This document shows, piece by piece, positions 1 through 11,797 of a stretch of DNA of 64,000 nucleotides (position 1 is the first letter of the stretch; each line of letters opens with the position of its first letter). This stretch comes from Capsicum annuum. Taxonomy: Eukaryota; Streptophyta; Magnoliopsida; Solanales; Solanaceae. The stretch is taken from positions 18,657,993-18,721,992 of the forward strand of contig NC_061121.1 of NCBI RefSeq assembly GCF_002878395.1. The letters run 5' to 3'. The notes under the pieces are model-generated. The model saw nothing but the letters and a program-made list of their open reading frames with translations, did no database searches and was not told where the DNA came from. Both the position numbers and the translations under genes were made by a program.

Positions 1-522
1 GAAATTATCTTAATCATATAGGTTGGATCAATTACATAAAGAGTAGAATAAAATCATAAAAAACTAGGAACTTTGTTCTCAAAACTTAGCTAAAAAATAG
101 GTAAGTTATGGTGATTAGGCGTATAAATACACCCAAGATCAATAAACATCTTACCTAGTGCAGAAAAGTATGCATCATGAAGATATAGTTATACACTTGA
201 ATAAATACATATTTATGCATAAATAGACTTCTTTCAAGTCCTTGTTCTATTTCATCAATTTTTTATGACTCTATTGAAATGGACCATATCATTAGATATC
301 TAAGCTTTTACACGTGTATAACCGTAATAATTAGATATGGCCACTAATATTAGAGCAAGGAAGGGATTTGGATAACTTTCATATGAAAAACACAATCCCA
401 TAATCTTGAGTATAAAAGAATTAAATACATTTCCTAAATGTCTCATAGCCTTCCTCTTATAAGTTTGATGTGCGACATACCCACAAATCGAACTATACTT
501 AACACGACTTGTAGATACCAAG
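1..522 (-). other. Leader and PBS of a left-truncated chromovirus
   Basis: No intact gene is visible. On the minus strand, 300-522 resembles the untranslated leader that follows the primer-binding site in the Tekay/Del-like elements elsewhere in the window: the block around 430-510 (CATTTAGGAAA and flanking bases) matches the leaders near 6,480-6,600 and 24,300-24,440. A decayed tRNA-Met primer site reads TTGGTATC on the minus strand at 522-514. The body of this element should continue beyond the left edge. Bases 1-300 are AT-rich and I recognise nothing in them. The small reading frame at 300-521 is leader sequence, not a gene. Confidence 0.45.
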
Positions 523-2090
523 TGACCCTATTTTGTGGTCTGATTACAAGCTTTCTATAACCCTAACAAAGCTTTGTCCATGGCTAACACCCTAAGGAAA
601 CCAAGGCATGAGGTGGCCCCCTAGCAGTACATCACAAGCATAGAAAAATTAAGTAATTTTTGGAAGCCAACCCATAAGAAGAAAAAGATCGATCAATAAT
701 AGAATAATGAAATTTGGAAATTAAATTCATATTCAAAAAATACAACCCAATAATGGTAATAAGCCTCTATCTATAAAACATCCACTATGTCGGGACATGA
801 CCCCGACTACGCTAAAGAAAATCAACAGTACAAAATGATAGAGTAGTTGAAAAGTATGAATACATTCCTTATGATGAAGGGCTCACTACTTCTCACTAGA
901 TATCTCATAGAGAAATTAACAACCTAACACTGCACAGGATCACAAGAAAAGGCCTCTGAACCTATATCATGAAACAATGTAGCATTCAAGGACAATTAGT
1001 ATGATGAGTACTAGAATGCAATTCAAAGAAAGGGATAAAATATGCATTTACCAAAAAAGTCATAAAATAGTATCATTATCAATAATAATCATTAATGAAT
1101 GGGCGAGGGATATACAAACATGGTCATTTTAAAATTTACTCTTCAACTATGTAGCTTTCATTGAATATTAGATATCCATAGAATATATGGGTCTTGTTCG
1201 CCCCACCGAAGGAGCCCCAATCCATGTTAGTTGCATGGAATGAGGAATAGACAAAGTCACCAATAGACTATAACCTCCAAAAATAAAATAATTGCATACC
1301 ATCGCGTCTAACACGTACATATTATTCATAAACCCCCAACATTGGCAAACTTTTTTTCAGTATTGATCACAAAGACAATACCTTCTTGGTGAAGCCACAT
1401 AATTCCCATTAAATCCCAATTAAAGTTTTTTCACATACCATTAAAAATAGAGTATCTATTAATGCATTCCCAAATTTAATATTGTCATAACAAGACTTTC
1501 AAACCACCTATATATTTTTATACCATTTCCATTTAACCATTTAAATCTCCAAATTCCCATTGGAAAATCCAATGTAAATCATTTTTTCATTCATTCTATA
1601 CAATGTTTCAAAGGGCAAGCTAAACACATAAATTCCTTCTTAAAAATAAAATATATGAAATGGGTTGAGGTTCATACCTTTTACCATGTAAATCCATAAA
1701 CGATACAAAATTATATTAGCAGATTTCACTCTTTTGTATGACATAATTTGAATTTACAATCAACCATTTTTGTAATGTAGAAACTATTAGAAACAAGAGG
1801 AATCCAACAAAAATACTATTTAACCAAATTCCTAAATCCTAACTTTAAACAACCAATAAAACATTGGGTTGTCAGGTAAATATCACAATATGACAATAAC
1901 TAAGATATGGGAGTCTTCAACATGCCATTTTGATGGAAAGGATTTAAAAAGAGCTTGAATTTTAAGCTTTTGAAGTTGAAATTTGGGGAAGAACTATATT
2001 TGGTGATTTCGATGTTTTGGGATAGGAAGATCAAGTATTTGGGTTACAAGATAAGGTAAAAACAATAGTATTAGTTATAGGATGATTTTG
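523..2090 (-). repeat. Degenerate LTR, chromovirus type
   Basis: This AT-rich stretch begins (plus-strand view) with TGACCC directly next to the decayed primer site, as expected for the 3' end of a minus-oriented LTR. Order and texture match the better LTRs here: near 930-1,020 it has a 'gaaacaatgtagcattcaag' like block that recurs at about 15,340, and near 1,660 a 'ttcatacctt' block like the 'cccacatacctta' block of other LTRs. The outer end is not clear; it abuts the 3' end of the neighbouring pol at about 2,090-2,110. It does not look like a partner of the LTR at 6,625-8,044. Confidence 0.45.
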
Positions 2091-2109
2091 GACATAAATA
2101 ACTAGTTTT

Positions 2110-3150
2110 TCCTTAAAAAATTAAAGAGCAGCGATAGTTTTACCATTTCAGGGAATATGGACATTACACTCCCTTAAGGAATACCCAATCTCCAACCTCA
2201 AACTCTAACTATCTTCTTCTAATGTCGGCATAAGATTTCTGAAGACTCTAAGCTGTCTTAAGTCATTCTATGATTAGTTTCACATCCTCCATTGCCTGAT
2301 GAACAAGATCAGGCCCAAACAATCGCATTTTACCAACTTCATACCACCCTATCAGAGACCTGCATCTTCTCCCATACAATGCTTCAAAACGGGGCCATCT
2401 TAATACTGGAATGGAAACTATTATTGTAGGAGAACTCAATCAGCGACAAATGATCTACCAAACTACCTTTGAAATCTATTACACAAGCTCTTAACATATC
2501 CTCAAGGGTCAAACGGTCCGCTCAGCTTGCCCATCAGTCTGAGGGTGGAATATTGTACTTAAGTTCACTTGGATACCTAAACCCTTCTGAAATGATCTCC
2601 AAATCTAAGAAGAGAACTGCGAACCTCGATCAGATATAATAGAGACAAGTTCTCCATGGAAATGGACTATTTCCTCAATGTACAGCTTCACATAATCGTC
2701 TCCCGAATAATTAGTCCGCACAGGCAAAAACTGGGTTGACTTTGTCAACTGATCTACAATCACCCAAATGGAGTCATACTGGTTTCGGGACTTCGGAAGT
2801 CCAGTAACGAAATCCATATTGATCATTTCCCACTTCCACAAAGGCAGAGCTATCTCTTGGGAAGTACCTCCTGGCCTCAAATGTTCTACCTTCACTTGTT
2901 GACAGTTCAAACCTTGGAAACAAAACCAGCTACATCACGTTTTATATTATTCCACCAATATAAGGTTTTCAGATCATGGCACATCTTAGTAGAGCCCAGG
3001 TGGAAAACATACCTCGAAGTGTGAGCCTCATCGAGGATTCTTTCCCACAGTCATCAACATTCGAAACGCACAACCTACCTTGAAATCTCAGAATACCATC
3101 ACCACTAATTTCAAATGACATTACCTTTTTCTGACGCACATCTTTCTTGA
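2110..3150 (-). pseudogene. Integrase remnant (Tekay/Del type)
   Basis: Integrase would join the cDNA copy to chromosomal DNA. The best open stretch, 2,605-2,910, reads the end of the zinc-binding region (NCQQVKVEH-RPGG) and then the core, with two of the three DDE catalytic acidic residues visible: Asp in INMDFVTGLP and Asp in IISDRGSQF. Downstream on the minus strand (2,500-2,150) degenerate matches to the third catalytic region and the C-terminal beta-barrel (KLS-F) continue out of frame. The HHCC zinc finger is expected at about 2,910-3,150 and is disrupted by frameshifts. A chromodomain is not recognisable. It cannot encode an active enzyme. Confidence 0.8.
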
Positions 3151-3151
3151 T

Positions 3152-3905
3152 TTACATCAAGATGGGATCTTCAACCTGCTTCTCCTTAACTTCAGCACAA
3201 ATGGATGACTTAGCTAACTCATGGACAATCACCCCTCCATCTTTGAAATCTAAGAGTCGCACTCCCAAATTTGCAAGGCGGTGAATATCCTTCACCATTT
3301 CTTTCTTCCCCTCTTCTACATAAGAAAGGTTGCCCATAGATAACCTGCTGAGGGCATCGGCTATAATATTTGCGTTGCTCGAATGGTAATGCAGGCTCAA
3401 ATCATAGTCTATCAAAAGCTCCATCCAACTCCTCTGCCTGAGGTTCAATTCTTTCTGTGAGAAAACATACTACAAACTTCTATGGTCAGTATAAATATCA
3501 ACATGCACTCCATAGAAATAATACCTCCAGATTCTAAGTGCGAACACCACGGCTGCTAACTCTAAGTCATGAGTGGGGTAATTTCACTCATGCACCTTTA
3601 ACTGCCTAGATGCATAACTTATCACCTTACTATGCTGCATCAAAACACAACCAAGCCCCATACGGGACACATCACAGTAAACCACAAAACTATCTAGACC
3701 CTCGAGAAGAGTCAAAATAGGAGCAATAGTCAGCTTGTCTTTCAGCTTCTCAAAACTATTCTCACACAAGTCATACCATACAAACTTTACCTTTTTCTGA
3801 GTCAATTTAATGAGCAGAACAGCTATGGAAGAAAAACTCTCTACAAACCTTCTGCAATAATCCACCAGGCCCAAGAAGCTCTGAATATCGATTGGAATCG
3901 TGGGT
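3152..3905 (-). pseudogene. RNase H remnant (Tekay/Del type)
   Basis: RNase H degrades the RNA strand of the RNA-DNA hybrid during reverse transcription. The stretch 3,584-3,874 reads the connection domain (GLVDYCRRFVESFS, LTQKKVKF) and the start of RNase H (VVYCDVSRMGLGCVLMQ, ISYASRQLKVHE), where the Asp of CD is a catalytic residue. A stop and frameshift separate it from 3,152-3,448, which carries the RNase H C-terminus (RRWMELL-type region, [11 protein letters not shown] and [11 protein letters not shown]). Lengths fit the family once the breaks are ignored. Confidence 0.8.
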
Positions 3906-4660
3906 CTAGGCTATTTTCTCACTTCCTTGATCTTTTGGAGATCTACTCTAATCCCATCACTAGATACAATATGCCCCAAGAAAGCAATAGCATTCAGCCA
4001 AAATTCACATTTTGAGAACTTAGCATATAACTGATGATCCTTAAGAGTCTGAAACATAATTCGAAGGTGATTGGCATGGTCCTCCTCACTTTTGGAATAG
4101 ATCAGAATATCATCAATGAACACTACGATGAACAAGTCTAGAAACTAATGGAACGCCCTATTCATAAGATCCATGAAGGCTACAGGGGCGTTAGTCAACC
4201 CCAAGGACATGAATAAGAACTCATATTGACCATATCAGTTTTGGAAGACTGTTTTAGGAATGCCTGACTCTCTAACTTTCAACTGATGAGAACCTAAACG
4301 AAGGTTTATTTTCAAAAAACACTTAGCTCCCTGAAGTTGGTCAAAAATATCATCAATCCTAGGAAGAGGATATTTGTTTTTAATAGTGACCTTATTCAAC
4401 TGGCGGTAGTCTATGCATATACGAAGGGACCCATCCTTTTTTCGCACGAAAAATACGGGTGCACCCCATGGGGAAACACTAGGACGAATAAATCCTTTGT
4501 CTAAGAGGTCTTCAAGCTATTCTTTTAACTCTTTTAGTTCTACAGGAGCCATTCTATATGGCAGAATAAAAATAGGATGAGTGTCTGGCAACACATCAAT
4601 GCCAAAATCTATCTCCCTATCCAGGTGGTATCCCTGGGAGATCTTCGGGAAAGACTTTTG
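3905..4660 (-). pseudogene. Reverse transcriptase remnant (Tekay/Del type)
   Basis: Reverse transcriptase copies element RNA into cDNA. Two open pieces are seen: 4,235-4,447 with the fingers/palm start ([32 protein letters not shown]) and 3,911-4,135 with the catalytic box [15 protein letters not shown] and HIVSSDGI. The box keeps both Asp residues. Between them and upstream the frame is broken, and the palm motif that is normally KIDLRSGYHQ reads [10 protein letters not shown], so a first catalytic Asp is changed to Asn. That alone should inactivate the enzyme. Confidence 0.85.
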
Positions 4661-4665
4661 GAAAC

Positions 4666-5250
4666 TCATTTACTACAGGGACTTTTGGAATCTTTTACTC
4701 GAATTAGATGGTACATACAACATTTGGAGATGAGTTTTCGGTCTCTAAGATAAGAGATAAAGTGACCTCTAGGTGCCACAAGACTCCCTGCCCATACAAT
4801 TGGTGTCTCATTCGGGAAAGAAAAAGTAACCGTCTGGGTTCTACAATCAAGTGTGGCATAATACAAATAGAGCCAGTCCATCCCAAGTATAGCATCAAAA
4901 TCTACCATATAAAGTTCTATAAGGTCCGCCACAGTATCCCTACTAAGAATAGACACAACACAATTTCTATACACCCTTCTAGCAACAATAGAATCACCTA
5001 CAGGAGTGGAAATAGTGAAGGGTTCTACAATAACTTCGGGTTCAAACCCAAAACCAACAGCCACATATGGGGTCACATAAGATAAGGTAGACACGGGATC
5101 AAGCAATACATAAACATCGTGAGAAAAGATCCATAATGTACCGGTAACAACATCTAGTGAAGCTTCCACCTCCTGGCGATTAGCCAAAGCATATAACTGG
5201 TTACGACCACTCCCAACAGCTGAAGGGCAATCTCTGTGAAAACGACCCAC
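4666..5250 (-). pseudogene. Gag zinc-knuckle end and aspartic protease remnant
   Basis: The retroviral-type aspartic protease cleaves the Gag-Pol polyprotein. This open stretch of 194 residues runs from the nucleocapsid end (GRFHRDCP) through VTGTLWIFSHDVYVLLDPVST to DLIELYMVDFDAILGMDWL, the characteristic Tekay/Del protease end. The catalytic Asp is present in LLDPVST, but the family motif DPGST has Gly replaced by Val. The frame is open to the protease C-terminus and then breaks before RT. Confidence 0.85.
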
Positions 5251-6414
5251 CTTGCCACATGTATAACAGTTTCTCCCCTCGAAATAACACCTCCCTGGGT
5301 CATTCTTTCCATAAATCTCACACCGTGGATAAGTACGATGCTACTGGGCCACACTGCCCTGCGACTGAGTATCTGGGGCTCTGGATCTATGATGAGTTTG
5401 GAAACTCTGAGATCGTTTGTCTGCTGGTGGTCTGGGCGTTGGGGCACTGGCAGCAGACTGTGCATTACCCCAATTCTTCTTCTTCTGCCATTTATTTCCC
5501 CACTTACCGCTTTGAGGCTAGCTGTGACCCTGGTCGGTAGATCTTTCTCTTTTCACCTATCTTTCTATCTCCCTAGCCTCTGAAATCTTCTTCTTTTTCT
5601 CTTCTACCTGTTGCATATGAATCGTCAGTCTAGAAAAGTCCAACTCCTTGTTCAACATGGCTCCATCCCACTCAATTACCAGGTTATCTAAAAGGCCGGA
5701 TGCAAACTTCCTCATCCAGGCCCTCATACTACTTGTCATCTCGGGAGCATAACAGGCTAGCTAATTAAACTTTAGAGTATACTCCTGAACTCTCATCTTC
5801 CCCTGTTTTAGATTCATGAACTCCTCAATCTTTGCCTCCCTCAACTCTAAAGGAAAGAACTGGCCAAGGAAAGAATCTACCAACTCACTCTATACCGAGG
5901 GCTCAGTATTATCTCCCTTTGCATCTTCCCAATCATTGTACCACTGATTCACCACCTCTTTCAGCTGATACACGGCTAATTCTATCCCTTCTACTTAATC
6001 AACATACATTACTTTGAAGATTTTTTCCATTTCGTCTACAAGTTCCTATGGATTATCTTCTACCTTAGTACCGATGAATTTGGAAGGATTCATTCTCATA
6101 AATTGGCTCACCCGTGTAGGTCCAAAAGTAACGGATGCATACCTAGTATCTTTTGACCACTGAGTCTGTGTAGCCACTAACTATGTTAATATATGAATGG
6201 ATTTCCTGAATTCTGCATTTGAAATATCTCTTTGATTAGCCGGGGGACGGTTAAAATTGGTTCGTGGAGCCCAGGGTAGACTGGTAAGGACTAGAGGGAC
6301 TCCCAAATTAGGGACAGGGTCTAAAGTGGGAGCTCTGTTACATGTCCTCATCCCATGAGTGGGATGGACTTCATCATTCTGAGCACTCTGGTTAGTATTG
6401 CGATGAAGAGGCAT
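5154..6414 (-). pseudogene. Gag remnant (Tekay/Del type)
   Basis: Gag forms the virus-like particle and binds the genomic RNA. The likely start is the ATG at 6,414 (MPLHRNTNQS), close downstream of the PBS as usual. SNAEFRKSIHIL near 6,200, a broken capsid domain at 6,170-5,760 and a better piece at 5,557-5,739 (SGLLDNLVIEWDGAMLN, HMQQVEEKKKK) follow in order. The nucleocapsid knuckle at about 5,235-5,275 reads CYTCGKVGRFHRDC: it has the three Cys of a CX2CX4HX4C knuckle, but Arg stands in place of the zinc-binding His. Several frameshifts are present. Confidence 0.8.
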
Positions 6415-6608
6415 GACTGTTATTTCTGTAAGACAAAAGATTACTGATTAGAAACAAACTTGACTCTGAAGCATGAACTAATTCACAAAGAAGGGAAATA
6501 TTTTCTAAATGCCTAGTAGCTTCCTGCTTATAAGTGTGGTGCGCTACACACCCATAAAAAAGACTCTACCCGATGCAATTTTGTAGATATCCTGGGACCA
6601 TAAACCAT

Positions 6609-6621
6609 CCTATGATACCAA
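6609..6621 (-). other. Primer-binding site, initiator Met tRNA
   Basis: On the minus strand this reads TTGGTATCATAGG, close to the TGGTATCAGAGC complement of the 3' end of plant initiator Met tRNA. It lies 3-4 bases inside the LTR end at 6,625, which fixes the LTR boundary and the minus-strand orientation. Confidence 0.8.
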
Positions 6622-6624
6622 ATT

Positions 6625-7215
6625 TGTCACGAACCGAGTCGGGGCCCTAGCGGTGATGAGCATCCCGAACCATGATGGCCCAGAACACCAATCTTTATCT
6701 AGTAATCATGCACATAATTCATATGATAAAAAAATGGAAGATAAACAGTACTACAAAAACATGGTCAAAATCACATGAAAAGAATAATGGGAAATAATGT
6801 ACCACAATCTTTGTCAATATCTAAAACCCGTCTGCGAAATCTCTACTACATGACTGATAGGCCCTTACACTCAAACGCCTTCTTCGGGCATCCACCTATC
6901 TCATACAAAATCAATACATTCAACTTCATTTGATTCAATCACATATCATATTCTGTAGGGTATCATCATACCCGACTTCCAAGCCATCAATATTACGTCA
7001 TTCTTTCATGTAACCATTATATTCATCATATTTTAACATAACAACCCTCTCCTTGCAAGTCAAAAATCATATACACTTTCAAAATATTTCATTTCATGCT
7101 TGTCAAGATGATTTCAAATAATTCACACCATATGAAAATTCAAAATAATTTCGTATTAAGAGAGAGGTTTTCATATAACTCATGCTCTCAAGTTAAAATC
7201 TTTTTGAATCACAAG

Positions 7216-7256
<41 letters not shown>

Positions 7257-8044
7257 ATCAAATCACTTCGGAAATAGGCCTAAAGACCAAATCAATATCA
7301 TAGAGATGGTTAAAACATGATTATATTCATATTTTCAAAACCCCCATTTTCAAAACATAAATTTTTAAGCCCATGAGATTTTTGAGATAACCCTACGTAC
7401 CTCTATATGAAAAAATAATAGGTGCTTCTTGAAGCCTACAACCTGAGGATTCTAAATATGTGATTATCTTCGAAAACCTACGGTTGAATCTTGAACTATT
7501 TGGGTTTTTATTTTGAAACCCTAGGGAGTGTTGTTGAGATAATTTGATGAATGTGATGGTATTTTGGTGTTTGAGGGATTAAATCCCGTGTTTAAGTTGA
7601 TAGGGTAAGAAAAAATGACCAAAATACCCTTAAATGTTTGGAGGCTGGAAGCCGAAAATTAGGTACCCCCGGGACTGGCAGGGCGGCATCCTTCTCTGAG
7701 AGGCTCCCTAACCTAGGCAGCGCCTTGCTTAGAGAGGCTCTCTAAGCTGGGCGGCTCCCCCTTATCACAGAGAGCTACTGTTTTTTAGACCTAAACACGA
7801 CCTTAGGCTCGTCTAAATATTCCGAAACTTACCCGAGACGTACTACAACCTTTTCCCATAGTAAGTAAGAAAATATAAAAATGGAGGTCGAGAAGATCAA
7901 AAATAAAATTCCCGAAGGTCAAGAGCTAAAAATGAGACTAAGTCTTTTTAACACTTAAAATATTTTTCACAATTTAACCTTTTTCACCCATACACATGCT
8001 ATTACATGGTAACGTATTGCACAAAATTTTTACGGGGCGTTACA
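6625..8044 (-). repeat. 5' LTR of the Tekay/Del-like element
   Basis: In plus-strand view it runs from TGTCACGAACC to GGGGCGTTACA, so on the minus strand it starts TGTAACGCCCCG and ends TGACA, the TG...CA ends usual for these LTRs. Length is 1,420 bp. The PBS lies immediately inside. It carries an AT/GT microsatellite. A GC-rich block near 7,660-7,770 contrasts with its AT-rich surroundings. The small frames in it are not genes. Confidence 0.8.
7216..7256. repeat. Compound (TA)n(TG)n microsatellite
   Basis: An uninterrupted run of TA dinucleotides passes directly into about twelve TG dinucleotides. It lies inside the LTR at 6,625-8,044. Confidence 0.98.
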
Positions 8045-8390
8045 TTCAAAGAGTTTGCTTAAGGTTTTCAAGTTAAAGACTTTCATTAAGATATGAAATT
8101 GTTTTCCCTCTATTTCTATATATGTTCACTTTTTATGTGAGTTTTGAGCTAAATAGATATTCTTGTTAGCTTAGGGATATTCATAATCTTAAGCACCATG
8201 CGATATTCGGGGGCTACTATTAGGGCATTGAAAACTTGTGATCAGAGCCTAAGGTTTTAAATAGTCTTAGGGAGTCAGACAAGCCGCATTTCGTAAAGTC
8301 TTGATCATGAATGTGAAGCGCTCCACATTATGAGCAAAAGGCTGTGGAACAAGATTGGAATCATGAGTTGGCAAGTGTTTCAAAATGCTT
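8045..8390 (+). repeat. LTR end, PBS and leader of a plus-strand element
   Basis: The plus strand from 8,045 to about 8,235 resembles the last ~190 bp of a Tekay/Del-like LTR. At about 8,237-8,250 TGTGATCAGAGCC is a decayed tRNA-Met primer site (consensus TTGGTATCAGAGCC). The following leader ('gtcttagggagtcagacaa', 'gtgaagcgctccacatt') is the plus-strand counterpart of the leaders at 24,300-24,440 and 6,480-6,600. It starts exactly where the divergently oriented LTR 6,625-8,044 ends. Confidence 0.65.
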
Positions 8391-9785
8391 TTCTGGTTAG
8401 GTTCTTTTTGTGAGAGATGAGGGAAGCTAAGGTGGAGGAGTTCATGAACCTAAGGCTGGGCTCTATGAAAGTGAAACAGTACTACCTTAAGTTCACTTAG
8501 TTAGTTAAGTATGCTCCTTAGTTGTTATCTGAATCTAGAGCTCATATTAGTAAGTTTGTTACTGGATGTCTAATTTGATGCTTAAGGAGTGTAGGACTTC
8601 AATTTTGATTGAAGAAGTGGATATTGCTCAGTTAGTAACTCATGCTCAACAAATTGAGGCAGAAGAGTATAAAAAAGAGAGTAGAGAAACAAGATAGTTA
8701 GGACTAGACCATTTAAGTATAGTCAGCCAATATATAGAGAAGCAAAGTATTCATAGGTTTAGGGTTATTCATTAGTGTCTGCGCCATATTCAGCTAGTAC
8801 ACCTGCACGCTAGACCAGGCAGGAGAAAAGAGGTAAAAATTACTATTCCAAGTCTTAGAATAGTGTAGTCGGGAGGCTTAGTTACCTGACATATGCAAAA
8901 TATCGCAATACCCTTCCTGGTGAGTTTTTGATGGGCAAATAAGGTTGCTATGGTTATGAAAGTTGGGCTACCGAATCAAGGAGTGTTTGTATGAGAATAA
9001 GAGAAGCATGTATATTTTTCCTTGACTTAGGCTAATAATCCATCAGTTCAAATAGGCTGCCTAGTTCCTCCATATGACTCATCCTCTAGTACCCATGGCA
9101 GTCAATGGTAGAATCGGTTATATGATTTACCATTTTGTCAAGAGTAGGAGAGTTTACTAGATGTTGTCACTAGTATGCTTCGTGCCTATCACCTTGATAT
9201 ATATCTGATGTTATACCCGAGATTGAATATCTCTTATGTAACTCCATTAGTTGCTGTAAATTTTTGAGTAGTTTCTGAAAATCTCTCCAAGCCCTTCTCA
9301 GTTTCTACCCCGTGGATGAATCAGTTATTGCTAGATGAGTCTATAGGGAGTGTCCTATTACAGCCCTTCATAAGACCATACTAGCAGACCTAATTGAGTT
9401 AGAGATGGTAGATTATGATGTTATTTTAAGCAAGGATTGGCTCAATTAATGTTGCACATCCAGAGATTGTCGTACCTAGACGGTGATGTTTCATTTTTCT
9501 GATGAGGTAGTTTTTTAGTGGGAAGGTAGTTTTATGTCTACCAAAGGTTGTTTCATCTCTTATATTAAGGCTAGGTAGTTAATATCAAAAGGGTGTATCT
9601 ATTATTTATTTTGAGTCAAAGATACTAAGTCTGAAGCCCCAAAAGTTCAATCAGTCCATGTAGTCAATGAGTTGCCTAAGGTTATCCTTGAAGATCTTCC
9701 AAGGGTACCTCTAGATAGAGAAATAGAATTTGATATTGATCTTCTTCCTGATACTCAACTCATTTCTATCCCTCCAAAAGTATCA
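8391..9785 (+). pseudogene. Gag-protease remnant, 5' and 3' deleted
   Basis: Translating the plus strand across frames gives a Tekay/Del Gag capsid segment (AFLVRFFL, EMREAKVEEFMNLR at 8,380-8,460, then the KFVTG region), a decayed nucleocapsid knuckle near 8,935-8,965 (GCYGYESW) and the protease (SYVTPLVAV, ADLIELEMVDYDVIL at about 9,230-9,440). The sequence stops at the linker just before reverse transcriptase (FDIDLLPDTQLISIPP, 9,725-9,780). The first third of gag is absent: leader passes directly into mid-gag. Many stops and frameshifts are present. Confidence 0.75.
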
Positions 9786-10677
9786 TAAATGGAAGTGACA
9801 ATTTTCAATTATAGCTTATATTGGTTGCACTACTCAAGGTAAGACTGATATGTAAGATACGACCCAATAAGAATGAAGGGCTTCATATAACAAACGGCTA
9901 AATAAGAATAGAGGGTCAAGTCATGAAAATGGGTAACATATAAAGCTAGGACCTTAGGTGTAGGCACAATTTTAATATATAATATATTGATAGAATATCC
10001 TCTTAAACCGAAGAAGGTGTAATTTGATATAAAAGGAATACATTTTTCATTGCTCTTCCCGGAATCTCACTTCCATGAGAATCTAAAATCTACCTTAATT
10101 CATAATATCCCCCTTCACTTAAAGTATTTATCCTATACTTGTGGACATATCCTTCTATTAAATATATAAGCACTACACTCTACACAATAGGAGTATTATA
10201 ATGCACATGAACGACAAACTCCCCCCTGCCAACTTTAACATAAAGAAACTAATTTTTTTCTAGGACATTTTCTTCAGGGATATTAATTTATATTTCTCTA
10301 GATTCTCAAACTATCACCCTATAATTTAAACTCTTTTGGTCACACACATCTACATTCTCTAACTCCTAACTATCCATTCTCAACTCATTAGTTTACTAAC
10401 ATGAAACCTCTAATCGCATAACCTCATAATTTAATAAAATCCTTGAAACTATACAAAAGACTACATTTCCCTTAATTAAGTTATAAAGAATACTATATGA
10501 AAAATCCATAGTCTTCTCCATACTAATAAATTCAAGAACATGAACTAGGTACACATTGCCCTTATAAATCAAGACCGAGTACACCTTATTCTTATAATTT
10601 AAGCCTCTTATACACCTAATAATTTAGCCATAATTTTTAACTCAAACAAGAGACCTCATGTATATATCACAATTTTC
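9786..10677. other. AT-rich stretch without recognised genes
   Basis: No supported gene. Short runs such as 'atatcccccttcactt' (10,110) and 'aaactcccccct' (10,220) resemble the C-rich plus-strand text of the non-coding interior of element A (21,287-24,457), so it may be a fragment of a similar coding-poor element on the minus strand, but I cannot align it convincingly. The small frame at 10,396-10,584 has no family features. Confidence 0.3.
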
Positions 10678-11652
10678 GTGTAATGACCCTCTATGTCATT
10701 TTCATTATTTTTTGTCATTTTTGCCACTTAGTGATTTTTTATAGATGTCAAAAGTCATTTATGACTGGTTGGAATTGATAATTTAATTATCGAGTAATTT
10801 ATTTGATTTTTTGAGCCAATTTCCTATTTTGAATTCTTAATTGGTTTAAATTGGCTATTGGTAAAAAAAAAATTAAATAAACGACCTTCTATGAAGATTC
10901 AGACAATTCCAACAGCTCTAGCATACTAATTTTAAGCTAGGGAAACCCTTGATCTAGATCTGGAGACTCCCAAACTAATTTGTGGCTACTAGATTAAAGT
11001 TTAAAAAAAATGACAAGTGTGTGAGACCCACTTTTCATCAAAATGACCTCGGATGGAAATTTTGACCGCACCATTGAGTTTAGAATATCAAATTTGCTGG
11101 GGTATCCTAGTTTATTTGCGTATACAAAATTATGAAGAATTCCCAAGGGGTTGACAGACACTTGGGATATTTCCAAATCTTTGCTGATGCGGGTGCATCA
11201 CTTATGAAATAGGATTGGCAGCATGGAAAGTATGCAATACTATTGTCACATATGTGTCACTTTCACAGGTAACCAGTTATTGCAATAGTTATCGATTAAT
11301 TTCATAAGTGAAGTGAATGCCACATAAAACGTAACTCTTAAATGACTCAAAGTTTCCTTAAGCGATACCTGTGCTCTTGGGGAGGGTATAAATAACCAAC
11401 TTAATCTATTTTTACCCATTTACCATCAGTTTTGAAGATATTGCAACCCTAAAAAGTGGAAAATCTTGGTAAAAATACTTGTGGGTTATCTTAGAGCTTG
11501 GGTGAAGATTATTTACACGTTTTTTCTTTGAATTTGTGGTAAGCTTCCATCTATTTTGGGATTAAATCCTTTATCTTTTTCTACAATCCTTAAAATCTTT
11601 GTCGATTGATCTTAGAACCATTAGACCTCAAAATTTATCCACTGTTTGAGGG
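10678..11652 (+). repeat. Truncated plus-oriented LTR
   Basis: It starts TGTAATGACCC, the start expected for plus-oriented LTRs of the Tekay/Del type seen here, and has a good TATA box in the same orientation (GGGTATAAATAACC at about 11,384-11,397). No LTR 3' end or PBS follows; the sequence changes at about 11,650 to an LTR end in the opposite direction. It is probably a fragment or broken solo LTR. Confidence 0.45.
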
Positions 11653-11797
11653 TAAATTTTTATGACCCGAGGCTACACCCTAGTCATAACACGATGCCTA
11701 GAACAATAAGTGATCCCTAGCTAACCCATGTACTAATATACTGCTTGAGAAACTTATTTATAATGCAAATAAAATCTTAATTTTGTTGAGCAGAAGC
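11653..11797 (-). repeat. End fragment of a minus-oriented LTR
   Basis: The text 'atgacccgaggctacaccc' followed by 'tagctaaccc' is clearly related to the outer ~70 bp of the solo LTR at 34,302 (TGACCCGAGACTACCCCC ... AGCTAACCC). It is cut at 11,797 where the Athila LTR starts. The host Athila element therefore inserted into, or recombined next to, an older LTR. Confidence 0.5.

Larger units (their letters stand above)
2100..8044 (-). mobile_element. Tekay/Del-like Ty3/gypsy element, 3' LTR missing
   Basis: This is a minus-strand LTR retrotransposon with the order 5' LTR (6,625-8,044), tRNA-Met PBS, gag, protease, reverse transcriptase, RNase H and integrase. Protease-RT-RNaseH-integrase order is the Ty3/gypsy order, and the integrase leader CQQVK-EH-RPGG and MDFVTGLP are typical of Tekay/Del chromoviruses. 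Coding is broken into many frames. No matching 3' LTR is seen beyond the integrase end; a different LTR (523-2,090) lies there, so the 3' end was lost or replaced. Confidence 0.85.

Noticed and set aside
4708..5583. Plus-strand frames of 93-125 residues opposite the protease and gag
   Set aside because: They are exact antisense shadows of the minus-strand gag-protease text, which has clear family motifs; the plus-strand translations have none.
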